In this document: piece by piece, positions 35,305 through 42,811 of the stretch
How the letters are laid out: every line of letters starts with the position of its first letter
How positions within the stretch are numbered: the first letter of the stretch is position 1
Origin: Croceicoccus gelatinilyticus
Lineage (GTDB): Bacteria > Pseudomonadota > Alphaproteobacteria > Sphingomonadales > Sphingomonadaceae
NCBI RefSeq assembly: GCF_018398395.1
Contig: NZ_JAHCBF010000002.1
Coordinates: 620,001-684,000, forward strand
Length of the DNA stretch: 64,000 bases
Direction: 5' to 3'
Notes under the pieces: generated by a model
What the model was told of the DNA's origin: nothing
Seen by the model: only the letters and a program-made list of their open reading frames with translations
Databases searched by the model: none
Program-made: the position numbers and the translations under genes

Positions 35305-36561
35305 GTGACGAAATCGAACCTACCCCGCCTAGAGCTTCACATTCCGGAGCCGCCTGCCCGTCCCGACACGGAAGTCAGCTTTGCGCATGTCAATCGCGGC
35401 GAAGCCGGCGCAGTGCGCCGCCCCGACATTGCCGAGCATGAAAGCAACATGCGCGATCTGCCTTACGAGCTGATCCGCGTGCTGGATGACGACAACAAGG
35501 CCGTCGGTCCGTGGGACCCGAAGCTGGCGCCCGAAACCCTGATCAAGGGTCTGCGCGCCATGGTTCTGACCCGCACTTTCGATGACCGCCTGTTCCGCGC
35601 GCACCGTCAGGGCAAGACCAGCTTCTACATGAAGTCCACCGGCGAGGAGGCGATCTCTGCCGCGCAGTCGATGGCGCTGGACAAGGGGGACATGTTCTTC
35701 CCGACCTATCGCGCCATGGCCTGGCTCCACGCCCGCAACTATCCGCTGACCACGCTGTGCAACCAGATCTTCTCGAACGCGGAAGACCCGCTGGCGGGCA
35801 AACAGCTGCCGATCCTGCATTCGGCGCGCGAATACGATTTCTACTCGATTTCGGGCAACCTTGGCGTCCGTTTCGTCCATGCCGTGGGCTGGGCGATGGC
35901 GTCGGCCTACAAGAACGACACCAAGATCTCCCTCGCCTATGTCGGTGACGGCACGACCGCGGAAGGCGACTTTCACGAAGCGATGACGTTTGCCGCCGCC
36001 TACCGCGCACCGACGATCCTGTGCGTGACGAACAACCAGTACGCGATCTCCAGCTTCGCCGGTTTCGCAGCCCCCGAACGCCTGCCATTCGCGGCCAAGG
36101 CGCTGGCCTATGGCTTCCCCGGCATCAAGGTCGACGGCAACGACTTCCTCGCCGTCTGGGGCGCGACGCAATGGGCCGCCGAACGCGCCCGTACCAACAA
36201 TGGCCCGACCCTGATCGAGTTCTACACCTACCGCGCCGAGGGGCACTCCACCTCCGACGATCCAAGCGCCTATCGCCCCAAGGACGAGGCGAAGCATTGG
36301 CCGCTGGGCGACCCGATCGAGCGTCTGAAAGACCACCTCATCGCGCTGGGCGCATGGGACGAGGAACGTCAGGCCGCGCTGGAAGCCGAACTGAAGGAAA
36401 AGGTGAAGGTCGCCGTGAAGGAAGCCGAGGCCATCGGCACACTGGGCCAGTCCAAGCCCCCGATCGAGGAAATGTTCGAGGACGTCTTCGCCGAGAAGGA
36501 CTGGAGGCTGAAGGAACAGCTGCGTGAGTTGAAGCACCGGCGCGCGGGAGACAGCGCATGA
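35305..36561 (+). CDS. bkdA1: Branched-chain 2-oxoacid dehydrogenase E1 alpha subunit
   Basis: The E1 alpha subunit decarboxylates 2-oxoacids from leucine, isoleucine and valine using thiamine diphosphate. The GTG start follows GAGAGGA. The 418-residue protein has the E1 alpha core. The cofactor-binding segment YVGDGTTAEGDFHEAMTFAA leads to NNQYAIS, and the C-terminal part contains the phosphorylation-loop-like YRAEGHSTSDDPSAYR. The long N-terminus (about 60 residues before the core) and the RTFDDRLFRAHRQGK region fit branched-chain and not pyruvate enzymes. It overlaps the beta gene by four bases. Confidence 0.92.
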   Translation: MTKSNLPRLELHIPEPPARPDTEVSFAHVNRGEAGAVRRPDIAEHESNMRDLPYELIRVLDDDNKAVGPWDPKLAPETLIKGLRAMVLTRTFDDRLFRAHRQGKTSFYMKSTGEEAISAAQSMALDKGDMFFPTYRAMAWLHARNYPLTTLCNQIFSNAEDPLAGKQLPILHSAREYDFYSISGNLGVRFVHAVGWAMASAYKNDTKISLAYVGDGTTAEGDFHEAMTFAAAYRAPTILCVTNNQYAISSFAGFAAPERLPFAAKALAYGFPGIKVDGNDFLAVWGATQWAAERARTNNGPTLIEFYTYRAEGHSTSDDPSAYRPKDEAKHWPLGDPIERLKDHLIALGAWDEERQAALEAELKEKVKVAVKEAEAIGTLGQSKPPIEEMFEDVFAEKDWRLKEQLRELKHRRAGDSA

Positions 36562-37604
36562 CCGAGAACCCGACCACTGAGACTAAGCGCATGAACATGA
36601 TCCAGGCGCTCAACAGCGCGCTGGACGTGAAGATGGGTGAAGACGAGGACGTTCTCGTCTTCGGTGAGGACGTCGGCTATTTCGGCGGCGTCTTCCGCGT
36701 CACCGAAGGGCTTCAGGCCAAGCACGGGCTGACCCGCTGTTTCGACGCACCGCTGACCGAAGGCGGCATCATCGGCGCGGCCATCGGCATGGGCGCTTAC
36801 GGCTTGAAGCCGGTGCCCGAGATCCAGTTCGCCGACTACATCCTGCCCGCCTACGACCAGCTCGTGTCCGAAGCGGCGCGCCTGCGTTACCGCTCGAACG
36901 GCGAGTTCTCGGCCCCCGTCACCGTCCGCACGCCCTATGGCGGCGGCATCTTCGGCGGCCAGACCCACTCGCAGAGCCCAGAGGCGATTTTCGCCCATGT
37001 CACGGGCCTCAAGACGGTGATCCCGTCGAACCCCTACGACGCCAAGGGCCTGCTCATCGCCTCGATCGAGTGCGAGGATCCGGTGATCTTCCTGGAACCC
37101 AAGCGCCTCTACAACGGTCCGTTCTATGGCCGTCCGGACGAGGAGCTGAAGACCTGGGCCAATTCGGGCCTCGCCACCGCCGACGTCCCTGTCGGGCACT
37201 ACGAGGTTCCGCTGGGCCGCGCATCGCTGGTGCGTGAAGGCAGCGAAGTCACCGTCCTTGCCTATGGCACGATGGTTCATGTCGCAGAGGCCGGTATCGC
37301 CGATGCCGGTGTCGATGCCGAACTGATCGACCTGCGTTCGATCGTCCCGCTCGACATCGATGCGATCACCGCATCGGTGCGCAAGACGGGCCGCTGCGTC
37401 ATCCTGCACGAGGCATCGCGCTTCGGCGGCTTCGGCGGCGAGCTTTCCGCGCTCGTCCAGGAACGCTGCTTCGATTACCTGCGCGCGCCGATCGAGCGTG
37501 TGGCCGGTTACGACATGCCCTACCCCCATGCCTTCGAATGGGATTACTTCCCCGGGCCGATCCGGCTTGCCGAGGCGATAAAAGCTGCCGTGGAGTACCG
37601 CTGA
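36558..37604 (+). CDS. bkdA2: Branched-chain 2-oxoacid dehydrogenase E1 beta subunit
   Basis: The beta half of the E1 heterotetramer, 348 residues. The transketolase pyrimidine-binding domain starts at MNMIQALNSALDVKMGEDEDVLVFGEDVGYFGGVFR, where the glutamate activates thiamine diphosphate. It continues through PEIQFADYILPAYDQ to a C-terminal transketolase domain with ILHEASRFGGFGGEL. Both neighbours overlap it (ATGA at the start, TGATG at the end), so alpha, beta and E2 are made in a fixed ratio. Confidence 0.94.
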   Translation: MTENPTTETKRMNMIQALNSALDVKMGEDEDVLVFGEDVGYFGGVFRVTEGLQAKHGLTRCFDAPLTEGGIIGAAIGMGAYGLKPVPEIQFADYILPAYDQLVSEAARLRYRSNGEFSAPVTVRTPYGGGIFGGQTHSQSPEAIFAHVTGLKTVIPSNPYDAKGLLIASIECEDPVIFLEPKRLYNGPFYGRPDEELKTWANSGLATADVPVGHYEVPLGRASLVREGSEVTVLAYGTMVHVAEAGIADAGVDAELIDLRSIVPLDIDAITASVRKTGRCVILHEASRFGGFGGELSALVQERCFDYLRAPIERVAGYDMPYPHAFEWDYFPGPIRLAEAIKAAVEYR

Positions 37605-38884
37605 TGGGTATCTACAAGTTCCGCCTGCCCGACATCGGCGAAGGCGTTGCAGAGGCCGAGATCACGGCATGGCACGTCAAGGTCGGCGACACGATCGAGG
37701 AAGACGACGCGCTGTGTGACGTGATGACCGACAAGGCCACCGTCGACATGACGAGCCCCGTTGGCGGCACGATCAGTGCGATCCACGGCGAAGTTGGCGA
37801 GATGAAGGCCGTCGGTTCGGTCCTCGTCGAGCTTGAGGTCGAAGGCGCAGGCAATTCTTCTGATGAAGTGCCCGCCCCCGCTACAGCCCCGAACGAGGCA
37901 CCCGAAGGCCCGACCCCGCCGCCTGCCGAGGACAAGCCCGCCGCGCCCAAGCCTGCTGCGGCTCCGAAGCCTGCCCCGGCTCCGGTTGCCAAGCGCCCCG
38001 CGCCTGCGCCGACTGCAGAAGTCGATCACGCCGGTTTCCCGCTGGCCGCGCCTGCCACGCGCCGCCGAGCGGCCAAGCTCGGCCTCGATCTTGCCAAGGT
38101 CCCCGGAACGGGCCGCAACGGCCGCGTCACGCCCGAGGACATCGAGAACTATCTCGGCGGCGGCGACCCGCGTTTCGCGACGCGCGGCGGCGTCGAGGAG
38201 ATCAAGGTCATCGGCCTTCGCCGCAAGATCGCGGAGCGGATGGAAGAGACCTGGCGCCGCATTCCGCACATCACTTATGTCGAGGAATTCGACGTCACCG
38301 CGCTCGAGGACTTGCGCGCCGTGCTCAACGCATCGCGCGAAGAAGGCCAGCCCAAGCTGACCTTCCTGCCCTTCCTGGTGCGCGCTATCGTGAAGACGGT
38401 GCCCGACTTCCCGCATATCAACGCGCATTACGACGATGATGCGGGCGTGCTGCGCCAGCACGGCGCGGTCCATGTCGGCATCGCCACCGCGACGCCGGCG
38501 GGCCTGATGGTCCCCGTCGTCCGCCATGCCGAACAGATGGACGCGTGGACCACGGCGGACGAGATCACTCGCCTGTCCAAGGCCGCCCGCGACGGCGGGG
38601 CCAGCCGCGAGGAGCTTTCCGGCTCCACCATCACGATCACGTCGCTGGGTCCGATCGGCGGTGTCACCACCACGCCGATCATCAACCGCCCCGAAACCGC
38701 GATCGTCGGCCCGAACAAGATCGTGGAGCGTCTGGAACGCCGCAATGGCGAGATCGTGACGCGCAAGATCATGCCGGTTTCCTCCAGCTTCGATCACCGC
38801 ATCGTCGATGGGTATGAAGCCGCGCAATTCATGCAGGCGTTGAAGCGCCTGATCGAGAACCCGGCGCTTCTCTACATGGACTAA
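37604..38884 (+). CDS. bkdB: Dihydrolipoamide acyltransferase (E2) of the branched-chain complex
   Basis: E2 core enzyme, 426 residues, which transfers the acyl group from E1 to coenzyme A. The single lipoyl domain (residues 1-80) has the lipoylation Lys44 in MTDKATV. A Pro/Ala-rich linker follows, then the peripheral-subunit-binding domain (ATRRRAAKLGLDLAKVPGTG). The catalytic domain ends with FDHRIVDGYEA, holding the His and Asp. The start overlaps the E1 beta stop. No E3 gene follows, so dihydrolipoamide dehydrogenase must be shared with another complex. A stem-loop lies directly after the gene. Confidence 0.94.
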   Translation: MGIYKFRLPDIGEGVAEAEITAWHVKVGDTIEEDDALCDVMTDKATVDMTSPVGGTISAIHGEVGEMKAVGSVLVELEVEGAGNSSDEVPAPATAPNEAPEGPTPPPAEDKPAAPKPAAAPKPAPAPVAKRPAPAPTAEVDHAGFPLAAPATRRRAAKLGLDLAKVPGTGRNGRVTPEDIENYLGGGDPRFATRGGVEEIKVIGLRRKIAERMEETWRRIPHITYVEEFDVTALEDLRAVLNASREEGQPKLTFLPFLVRAIVKTVPDFPHINAHYDDDAGVLRQHGAVHVGIATATPAGLMVPVVRHAEQMDAWTTADEITRLSKAARDGGASREELSGSTITITSLGPIGGVTTTPIINRPETAIVGPNKIVERLERRNGEIVTRKIMPVSSSFDHRIVDGYEAAQFMQALKRLIENPALLYMD

Positions 38885-38886
38885 GC

Positions 38887-38920
38887 CGAAAGGGCGGGCC
38901 GGCAATGGCCCGCCCTTTCG
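38887..38920 (+). terminator. Stem-loop terminator after the bkd operon
   Basis: CGAAAGGGCGGGCC pairs with GGCCCGCCCTTTCG over 14 bp around loop GGCAAT, 3 bases past the E2 stop. The T residues are inside the stem and no T-run follows, so termination efficiency is uncertain. Confidence 0.65.
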
Positions 38921-38995
38921 CGCTTGCGGCTTTCCAAACCGGCACACCCGCGCTAGGGGCCGTGGCTTCCAGTCAAAGGGAGCCGCGTACCGAAC

Positions 38996-39688
38996 ATGTC
39001 CGCCACGAACCTTATCCTCGTCCGCCACGGCCAGTCGCAGTGGAACCTGGAGAACCGTTTTACCGGATGGTGGGACGTAGACCTCACCGAAAAGGGCGAG
39101 GCCGAAGCCAAGGCCGCAGGTGAACTGCTGGCCGCCAAGGGCATGCTTCCCGACGTCGCCTTCACCTCGTTCCAGACCCGCGCGATCCGCACGCTGCACT
39201 TTGCGCTGCACGCCGCGAACCGGCTGTGGATTCCCGAAACGAAGGACTGGCGCCTGAACGAGCGTCACTATGGCGGCCTCACCGGTCTCGACAAGCAGGA
39301 AACCCGCGACAAGCACGGTGACGAGCAGGTCCACATCTGGCGCCGCAGCTTCGACACGCCGCCGCCCGCGATGGAAAAGGGCAGCACTTTCGACTTGTCG
39401 GCCGACCCGCGCTATGCCGGGATCGACGTTCCGATGGCCGAAAGCCTGAAGGACACGATCATCCGCGTGCTCCCCTATTACGAGGCAGAGATCGAGCCTG
39501 TCCTCGCCTCGGGCAAGACGGTCATCGTCTCGGCCCACGGCAACTCGCTGCGCGCGCTGGTGAAGCACCTGTCGGGCATCTCCGACGATGACATCACCGG
39601 CCTCGAGATTCCGACCGGCCAGCCGATCGTCTATCCGTTCGAAGGCGGCAAGCCCTCGGGCGAGCGTTACTACCTCTCGGACGCATAA
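38996..39688 (+). CDS. gpmA: 2,3-bisphosphoglycerate-dependent phosphoglycerate mutase
   Basis: GpmA interconverts 3- and 2-phosphoglycerate in glycolysis and gluconeogenesis. The 230-residue protein carries the phosphohistidine motif [10 protein letters not shown] near the N-terminus, [14 protein letters not shown], the [13 protein letters not shown] substrate loop and the second catalytic His in [13 protein letters not shown]. Length and motifs match the dPGM family and not the cobalamin-type phosphatases. It is followed by purE 10 bases later, which starts a nucleotide synthesis run. Confidence 0.96.
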   Translation: MSATNLILVRHGQSQWNLENRFTGWWDVDLTEKGEAEAKAAGELLAAKGMLPDVAFTSFQTRAIRTLHFALHAANRLWIPETKDWRLNERHYGGLTGLDKQETRDKHGDEQVHIWRRSFDTPPPAMEKGSTFDLSADPRYAGIDVPMAESLKDTIIRVLPYYEAEIEPVLASGKTVIVSAHGNSLRALVKHLSGISDDDITGLEIPTGQPIVYPFEGGKPSGERYYLSDA

Positions 39689-39698
39689 GGAGCGGTTG

Positions 39699-40187
39699 AT
39701 GAGCGCACTTGTCGCGATCGTCATGGGTAGCCAGTCCGACTGGCCCACCATGCGCCATGCCAAGGACGTCCTTGCCGATCTGGGCGTCGAGACCGACTGC
39801 CGCATCGTGTCGGCCCACCGCACGCCCGAACGCATGTTCGATTTCGCCAAAGGCGCGGCGGACGAAGGCTTCAAGGTCATTATCGCGGGCGCTGGCGGCG
39901 CCGCGCACTTGCCCGGCATGATCGCATCGATGACGCACCTGCCGGTGCTGGGCGTGCCGGTGAAGTCCAAGGCCCTGTCGGGCAACGATTCGCTGCTTTC
40001 CATCGTCCAGATGCCGGGCGGCGTTCCCGTCGGCACGCTGGCCATCGGCGATGCGGGCGCGAAGAACGCAGGGCTACTGGCCGCATCGATCCTTGCCACC
40101 AACGACGAGGCGCTGGCAGACCGGCTGAAGGCATGGCGCGCTGCACAAAGCGAGAGCGTGGCCGAGCGCCCCTCCGACGAGGCCTGA
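39699..40187 (+). CDS. purE: 5-(carboxyamino)imidazole ribonucleotide mutase
   Basis: PurE converts N5-CAIR, made by PurK, to CAIR in purine synthesis. The start at [15 protein letters not shown] follows AAGGAG and gives 162 residues. The family signature GSQSDWPTM, the SAHRTPERM loop with the catalytic His and the [10 protein letters not shown] glycine loop are present. This is the class I (bacterial) type, which requires purK. purK follows 13 bases later. Confidence 0.96.
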   Translation: MSALVAIVMGSQSDWPTMRHAKDVLADLGVETDCRIVSAHRTPERMFDFAKGAADEGFKVIIAGAGGAAHLPGMIASMTHLPVLGVPVKSKALSGNDSLLSIVQMPGGVPVGTLAIGDAGAKNAGLLAASILATNDEALADRLKAWRAAQSESVAERPSDEA

Positions 40188-40200
40188 GGAAAGACTTGCG

Positions 40201-41286
40201 ATGAGCGACTTGCCGGTCATCCCCCCGGGCAGCACGATCGGTATCCTGGGCGGCGGGCAACTGGGCCGGATGATGGCGATGGCCGCGGCCCAGCTTGGCT
40301 ATCGCTGCCACATTTACGCGCCCGAAGACCACAGCGTCGCTGCCGAAGTCTCCGCGGCTTTCACGCAGGCCGCCTACGAGGACGAAGCTGCACTGGCCGC
40401 ATTCGCCGCCGATTGCGACGTCGTGACTTACGAGTTCGAGAACGTCCCCGTCGCGCCGCTTGCCGCGCTTGGCGACGTGCCGCTCCGCGCGCCTGCCCGC
40501 GCACTCGAAATCGCGCAGGACCGGCTTGCCGAAAAGGACTTCGTGTCCGAACTGGGCGGCAGCCCCGCCCCCTATTTCACGCTTGAGGACGAGGCCGGCC
40601 TTTGCGCCGCGATCGAGAAGATCGGCACGCCCGGCATCCTCAAGACCCGCCGCGACGGATACGACGGCAAGGGCCAGTGGCGCATCAAGCAGGCATCGGA
40701 CGCAGACGAACTGACCGTGCCGCCGCTGCCGCTGATCTACGAAGGCTTCGTGAAGTTCGAGGCAGAGTTCTCGGTCATTCTCGTGCGGGCGCTCGACGGT
40801 CACATCCGCTTCTGGGACAGCGCGCAGAACGACCATTCGGGCGGCATCCTCTCGCGCTCCACCATCCCGGCTGGCGACACGGTGCTGGCGCAAGTGCCCG
40901 AGGCCCGCAAGCTTGCCGCCAAGGTCGCGCAGGCGCTCGACTATGTCGGTGTCCTCACGCTCGAATTCTTTGCGACCGCGGATGGCCCCGTCTTTAACGA
41001 GATGGCACCCCGCGTGCACAATTCGGGCCACTGGACCATCGAAGGCGCGACCACCAGCCAGTTCGAAAATCACATCCGCGCCATCTGCGGACTGCCCTTG
41101 GGCGACTGCGGATTGCGCGTTCCGGGTGCGGTAATGGACAATCTTATCGGCACGACGGCGGAAGAATGCCTTCCCGTGCTTGACGACCCGAGCGCACACC
41201 TGCACCTCTACGGCAAAGGGGAGGCGCGCGAGGGGCGCAAGATGGGTCACGTGACCCGCCTGATCCTGCACGAGGAAACCGAATGA
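40201..41286 (+). CDS. purK: 5-(carboxyamino)imidazole ribonucleotide synthase
   Basis: PurK, an ATP-grasp enzyme, makes N5-CAIR from AIR, bicarbonate and ATP, feeding PurE. The 361-residue protein opens with IGILGGGQLGRMMA and shows the ATP-grasp segments TRRDGYDGKGQW, YEGFVKFEAEFSVI and FNEMAPRVHNSGHWT. It sits between purE and folA and overlaps folA by four bases (ATGA), linking purine synthesis to the folate pathway that supplies its formyl groups. Confidence 0.96.
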   Translation: MSDLPVIPPGSTIGILGGGQLGRMMAMAAAQLGYRCHIYAPEDHSVAAEVSAAFTQAAYEDEAALAAFAADCDVVTYEFENVPVAPLAALGDVPLRAPARALEIAQDRLAEKDFVSELGGSPAPYFTLEDEAGLCAAIEKIGTPGILKTRRDGYDGKGQWRIKQASDADELTVPPLPLIYEGFVKFEAEFSVILVRALDGHIRFWDSAQNDHSGGILSRSTIPAGDTVLAQVPEARKLAAKVAQALDYVGVLTLEFFATADGPVFNEMAPRVHNSGHWTIEGATTSQFENHIRAICGLPLGDCGLRVPGAVMDNLIGTTAEECLPVLDDPSAHLHLYGKGEAREGRKMGHVTRLILHEETE

Positions 41287-41804
41287 AGGGGCCGGAACTT
41301 TTCATCGTCGTCGCACGGGCCGCCAACGGCACGATCGGCAACGACAACCGCCTGCCCTGGCACATTCCGGCCGACCTTGCCCATTTCAAGCGCCTGACCA
41401 TGGGCTCCCCGATGATCATGGGGCGCAAGACATTCGAATCCCTGCCGGGCACCCTGCCGGGTCGCCGCCACATCGTGCTGACCCGCGATCCCGAATGGAT
41501 GCCGCCCAAAAGCGACGATAACGACGACGAGGATGACGACATCGAGGTCGCAAGCAGCTTCGACGATGCGCTGCACCGCGCGAATGGTGCGCGCATTGCC
41601 GTGATCGGCGGCGCTGCCGTCTTTGCAGAGGCCCTGCCCCGCGCCCGCCGGATCGAGCTGACCGAAATCCACCGCGACTACGACGGCGATGTTGCCATGC
41701 CCGCGATCGACCCTGCCGAGTGGGAGGAGATCGCACGCGAGGATCATCCCCAAAACGGCAAGCACCCGGCTTTCAGCTTCGTAACCCTGCGCCGCAAGGG
41801 TTGA
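41283..41804 (+). CDS. folA: Dihydrofolate reductase with an acidic insertion
   Basis: FolA reduces dihydrofolate to tetrahydrofolate with NADPH. The 173-residue protein has the N-terminal VVARAANGTIGNDNRLPWHIPAD with the catalytic Asp31, MGRKTFESLP, and GGAAVFAEALP near the end. An unusual run of acidic residues, DDNDDEDDD at residues 78-86, lies in the loop after the LTRDPEW strand and makes the loop longer than in typical chromosomal DHFRs. The effect is unknown. It is coupled to purK by overlap. Confidence 0.94.
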   Translation: MKGPELFIVVARAANGTIGNDNRLPWHIPADLAHFKRLTMGSPMIMGRKTFESLPGTLPGRRHIVLTRDPEWMPPKSDDNDDEDDDIEVASSFDDALHRANGARIAVIGGAAVFAEALPRARRIELTEIHRDYDGDVAMPAIDPAEWEEIAREDHPQNGKHPAFSFVTLRRKG

Positions 41805-41840
41805 GGGGCCAGCCGCCTCCGGCCTAAGGCCAAGCCAACG

Positions 41841-42767
41841 ATGATTCGCCTGACCTCTCTCGATCCCGTGCCCGAAACCTTGCGCGGTGCCGTTCTGGCG
41901 CTGGGCAATTTCGATGGCGTGCATCTTGGTCACCAGGCCGTGATCGGCAAGGCGGTCGAGCTGGGCCGCCAGCAGGCTCGCCCTGTAATCGTCGCGACGT
42001 TCGATCCGCACCCCGTCCGGTTCTTCAAGCCCGACGTAAAGGCGTTTCGCCTGACCACGCTGGACCAGCGAGAGTCCTTGTTCGAAGCGCTGGGCGCAGA
42101 CGCGATGATGGTCTTCGAATTCGGTGCGAAGCTGGCTGGAACCACGGCAGACGAATTCGTGACCGGCCTGCTCGGCCGCGATCTCGGCATCTCCGCCGTC
42201 ATCACTGGCAGCGACTTCACCTTCGGCAAGGGCAAGCAGGGCGATGTCGCGCTGCTGAAATCGCTGGGCCGCGAAGTGGGGATAGAGGCGCACGACGTCG
42301 CCCCGATCGAGGAAGGCGGCGAGGTCATATCCTCCAGCCGCATCCGTGACGCGCTCTGGTCCGGCGATCCGCAGGAGGCCGCGCGCCTGCTCACCCGTCC
42401 TTTCGCGATTCGCGGGATGGTGCAGCACGGCGACAAGGTGGGCCGCTCGATCGGCTATCCCACGGCCAACATCGATCTGGGCACTTACATCCGCCCCAAG
42501 TACGGCATCTACGCCGTTACCGGCCTGCTGCCCGACGGGCGCGTGCTGAACGGCGCGGCGAACTTGGGCATCCGCCCCACGTTCGACCCGCCCAAGGAAT
42601 TGCTTGAGCCCTATTTCTTCGACTTTTCCGAGGATCTCTACGGTCAGGAGATCGAGGTCGCCTTCCATCACTTCATCCGGCCCGAGGCGAAGTTCGACGG
42701 GCTCGACGCGCTTGTCGCGCAGATGGAGAAGGATTGCGACGAGGCGCGAAGGCTGCTCGGCGCGTAA
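41841..42767 (+). CDS. ribF: Bifunctional riboflavin kinase/FAD synthetase
   Basis: RibF phosphorylates riboflavin to FMN and adenylates it to FAD. The 308-residue protein has the N-terminal nucleotidyltransferase domain, with LGNFDGVHLGHQ and the later SSSRIRDAL. A C-terminal kinase domain of about 120 residues includes GRSIGYPTANIDL with the Mg-ATP binding PTAN. It precedes ileS by 44 bases, a common neighbourhood (ribF-ileS-lspA). Confidence 0.96.
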   Translation: MIRLTSLDPVPETLRGAVLALGNFDGVHLGHQAVIGKAVELGRQQARPVIVATFDPHPVRFFKPDVKAFRLTTLDQRESLFEALGADAMMVFEFGAKLAGTTADEFVTGLLGRDLGISAVITGSDFTFGKGKQGDVALLKSLGREVGIEAHDVAPIEEGGEVISSSRIRDALWSGDPQEAARLLTRPFAIRGMVQHGDKVGRSIGYPTANIDLGTYIRPKYGIYAVTGLLPDGRVLNGAANLGIRPTFDPPKELLEPYFFDFSEDLYGQEIEVAFHHFIRPEAKFDGLDALVAQMEKDCDEARRLLGA

Positions 42768-42811
42768 GTGATGCTTTATCCGCGCGCCGCTTTGTTCTAG
42801 GTGCGCGCGCT

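Noticed and set aside
37544-40102. An 852-residue open frame on the minus strand across E2, gpmA and purE
   Set aside because: It lies opposite three clearly conserved genes and is a by-product of GC-rich codon use; its product shows no recognisable domain.
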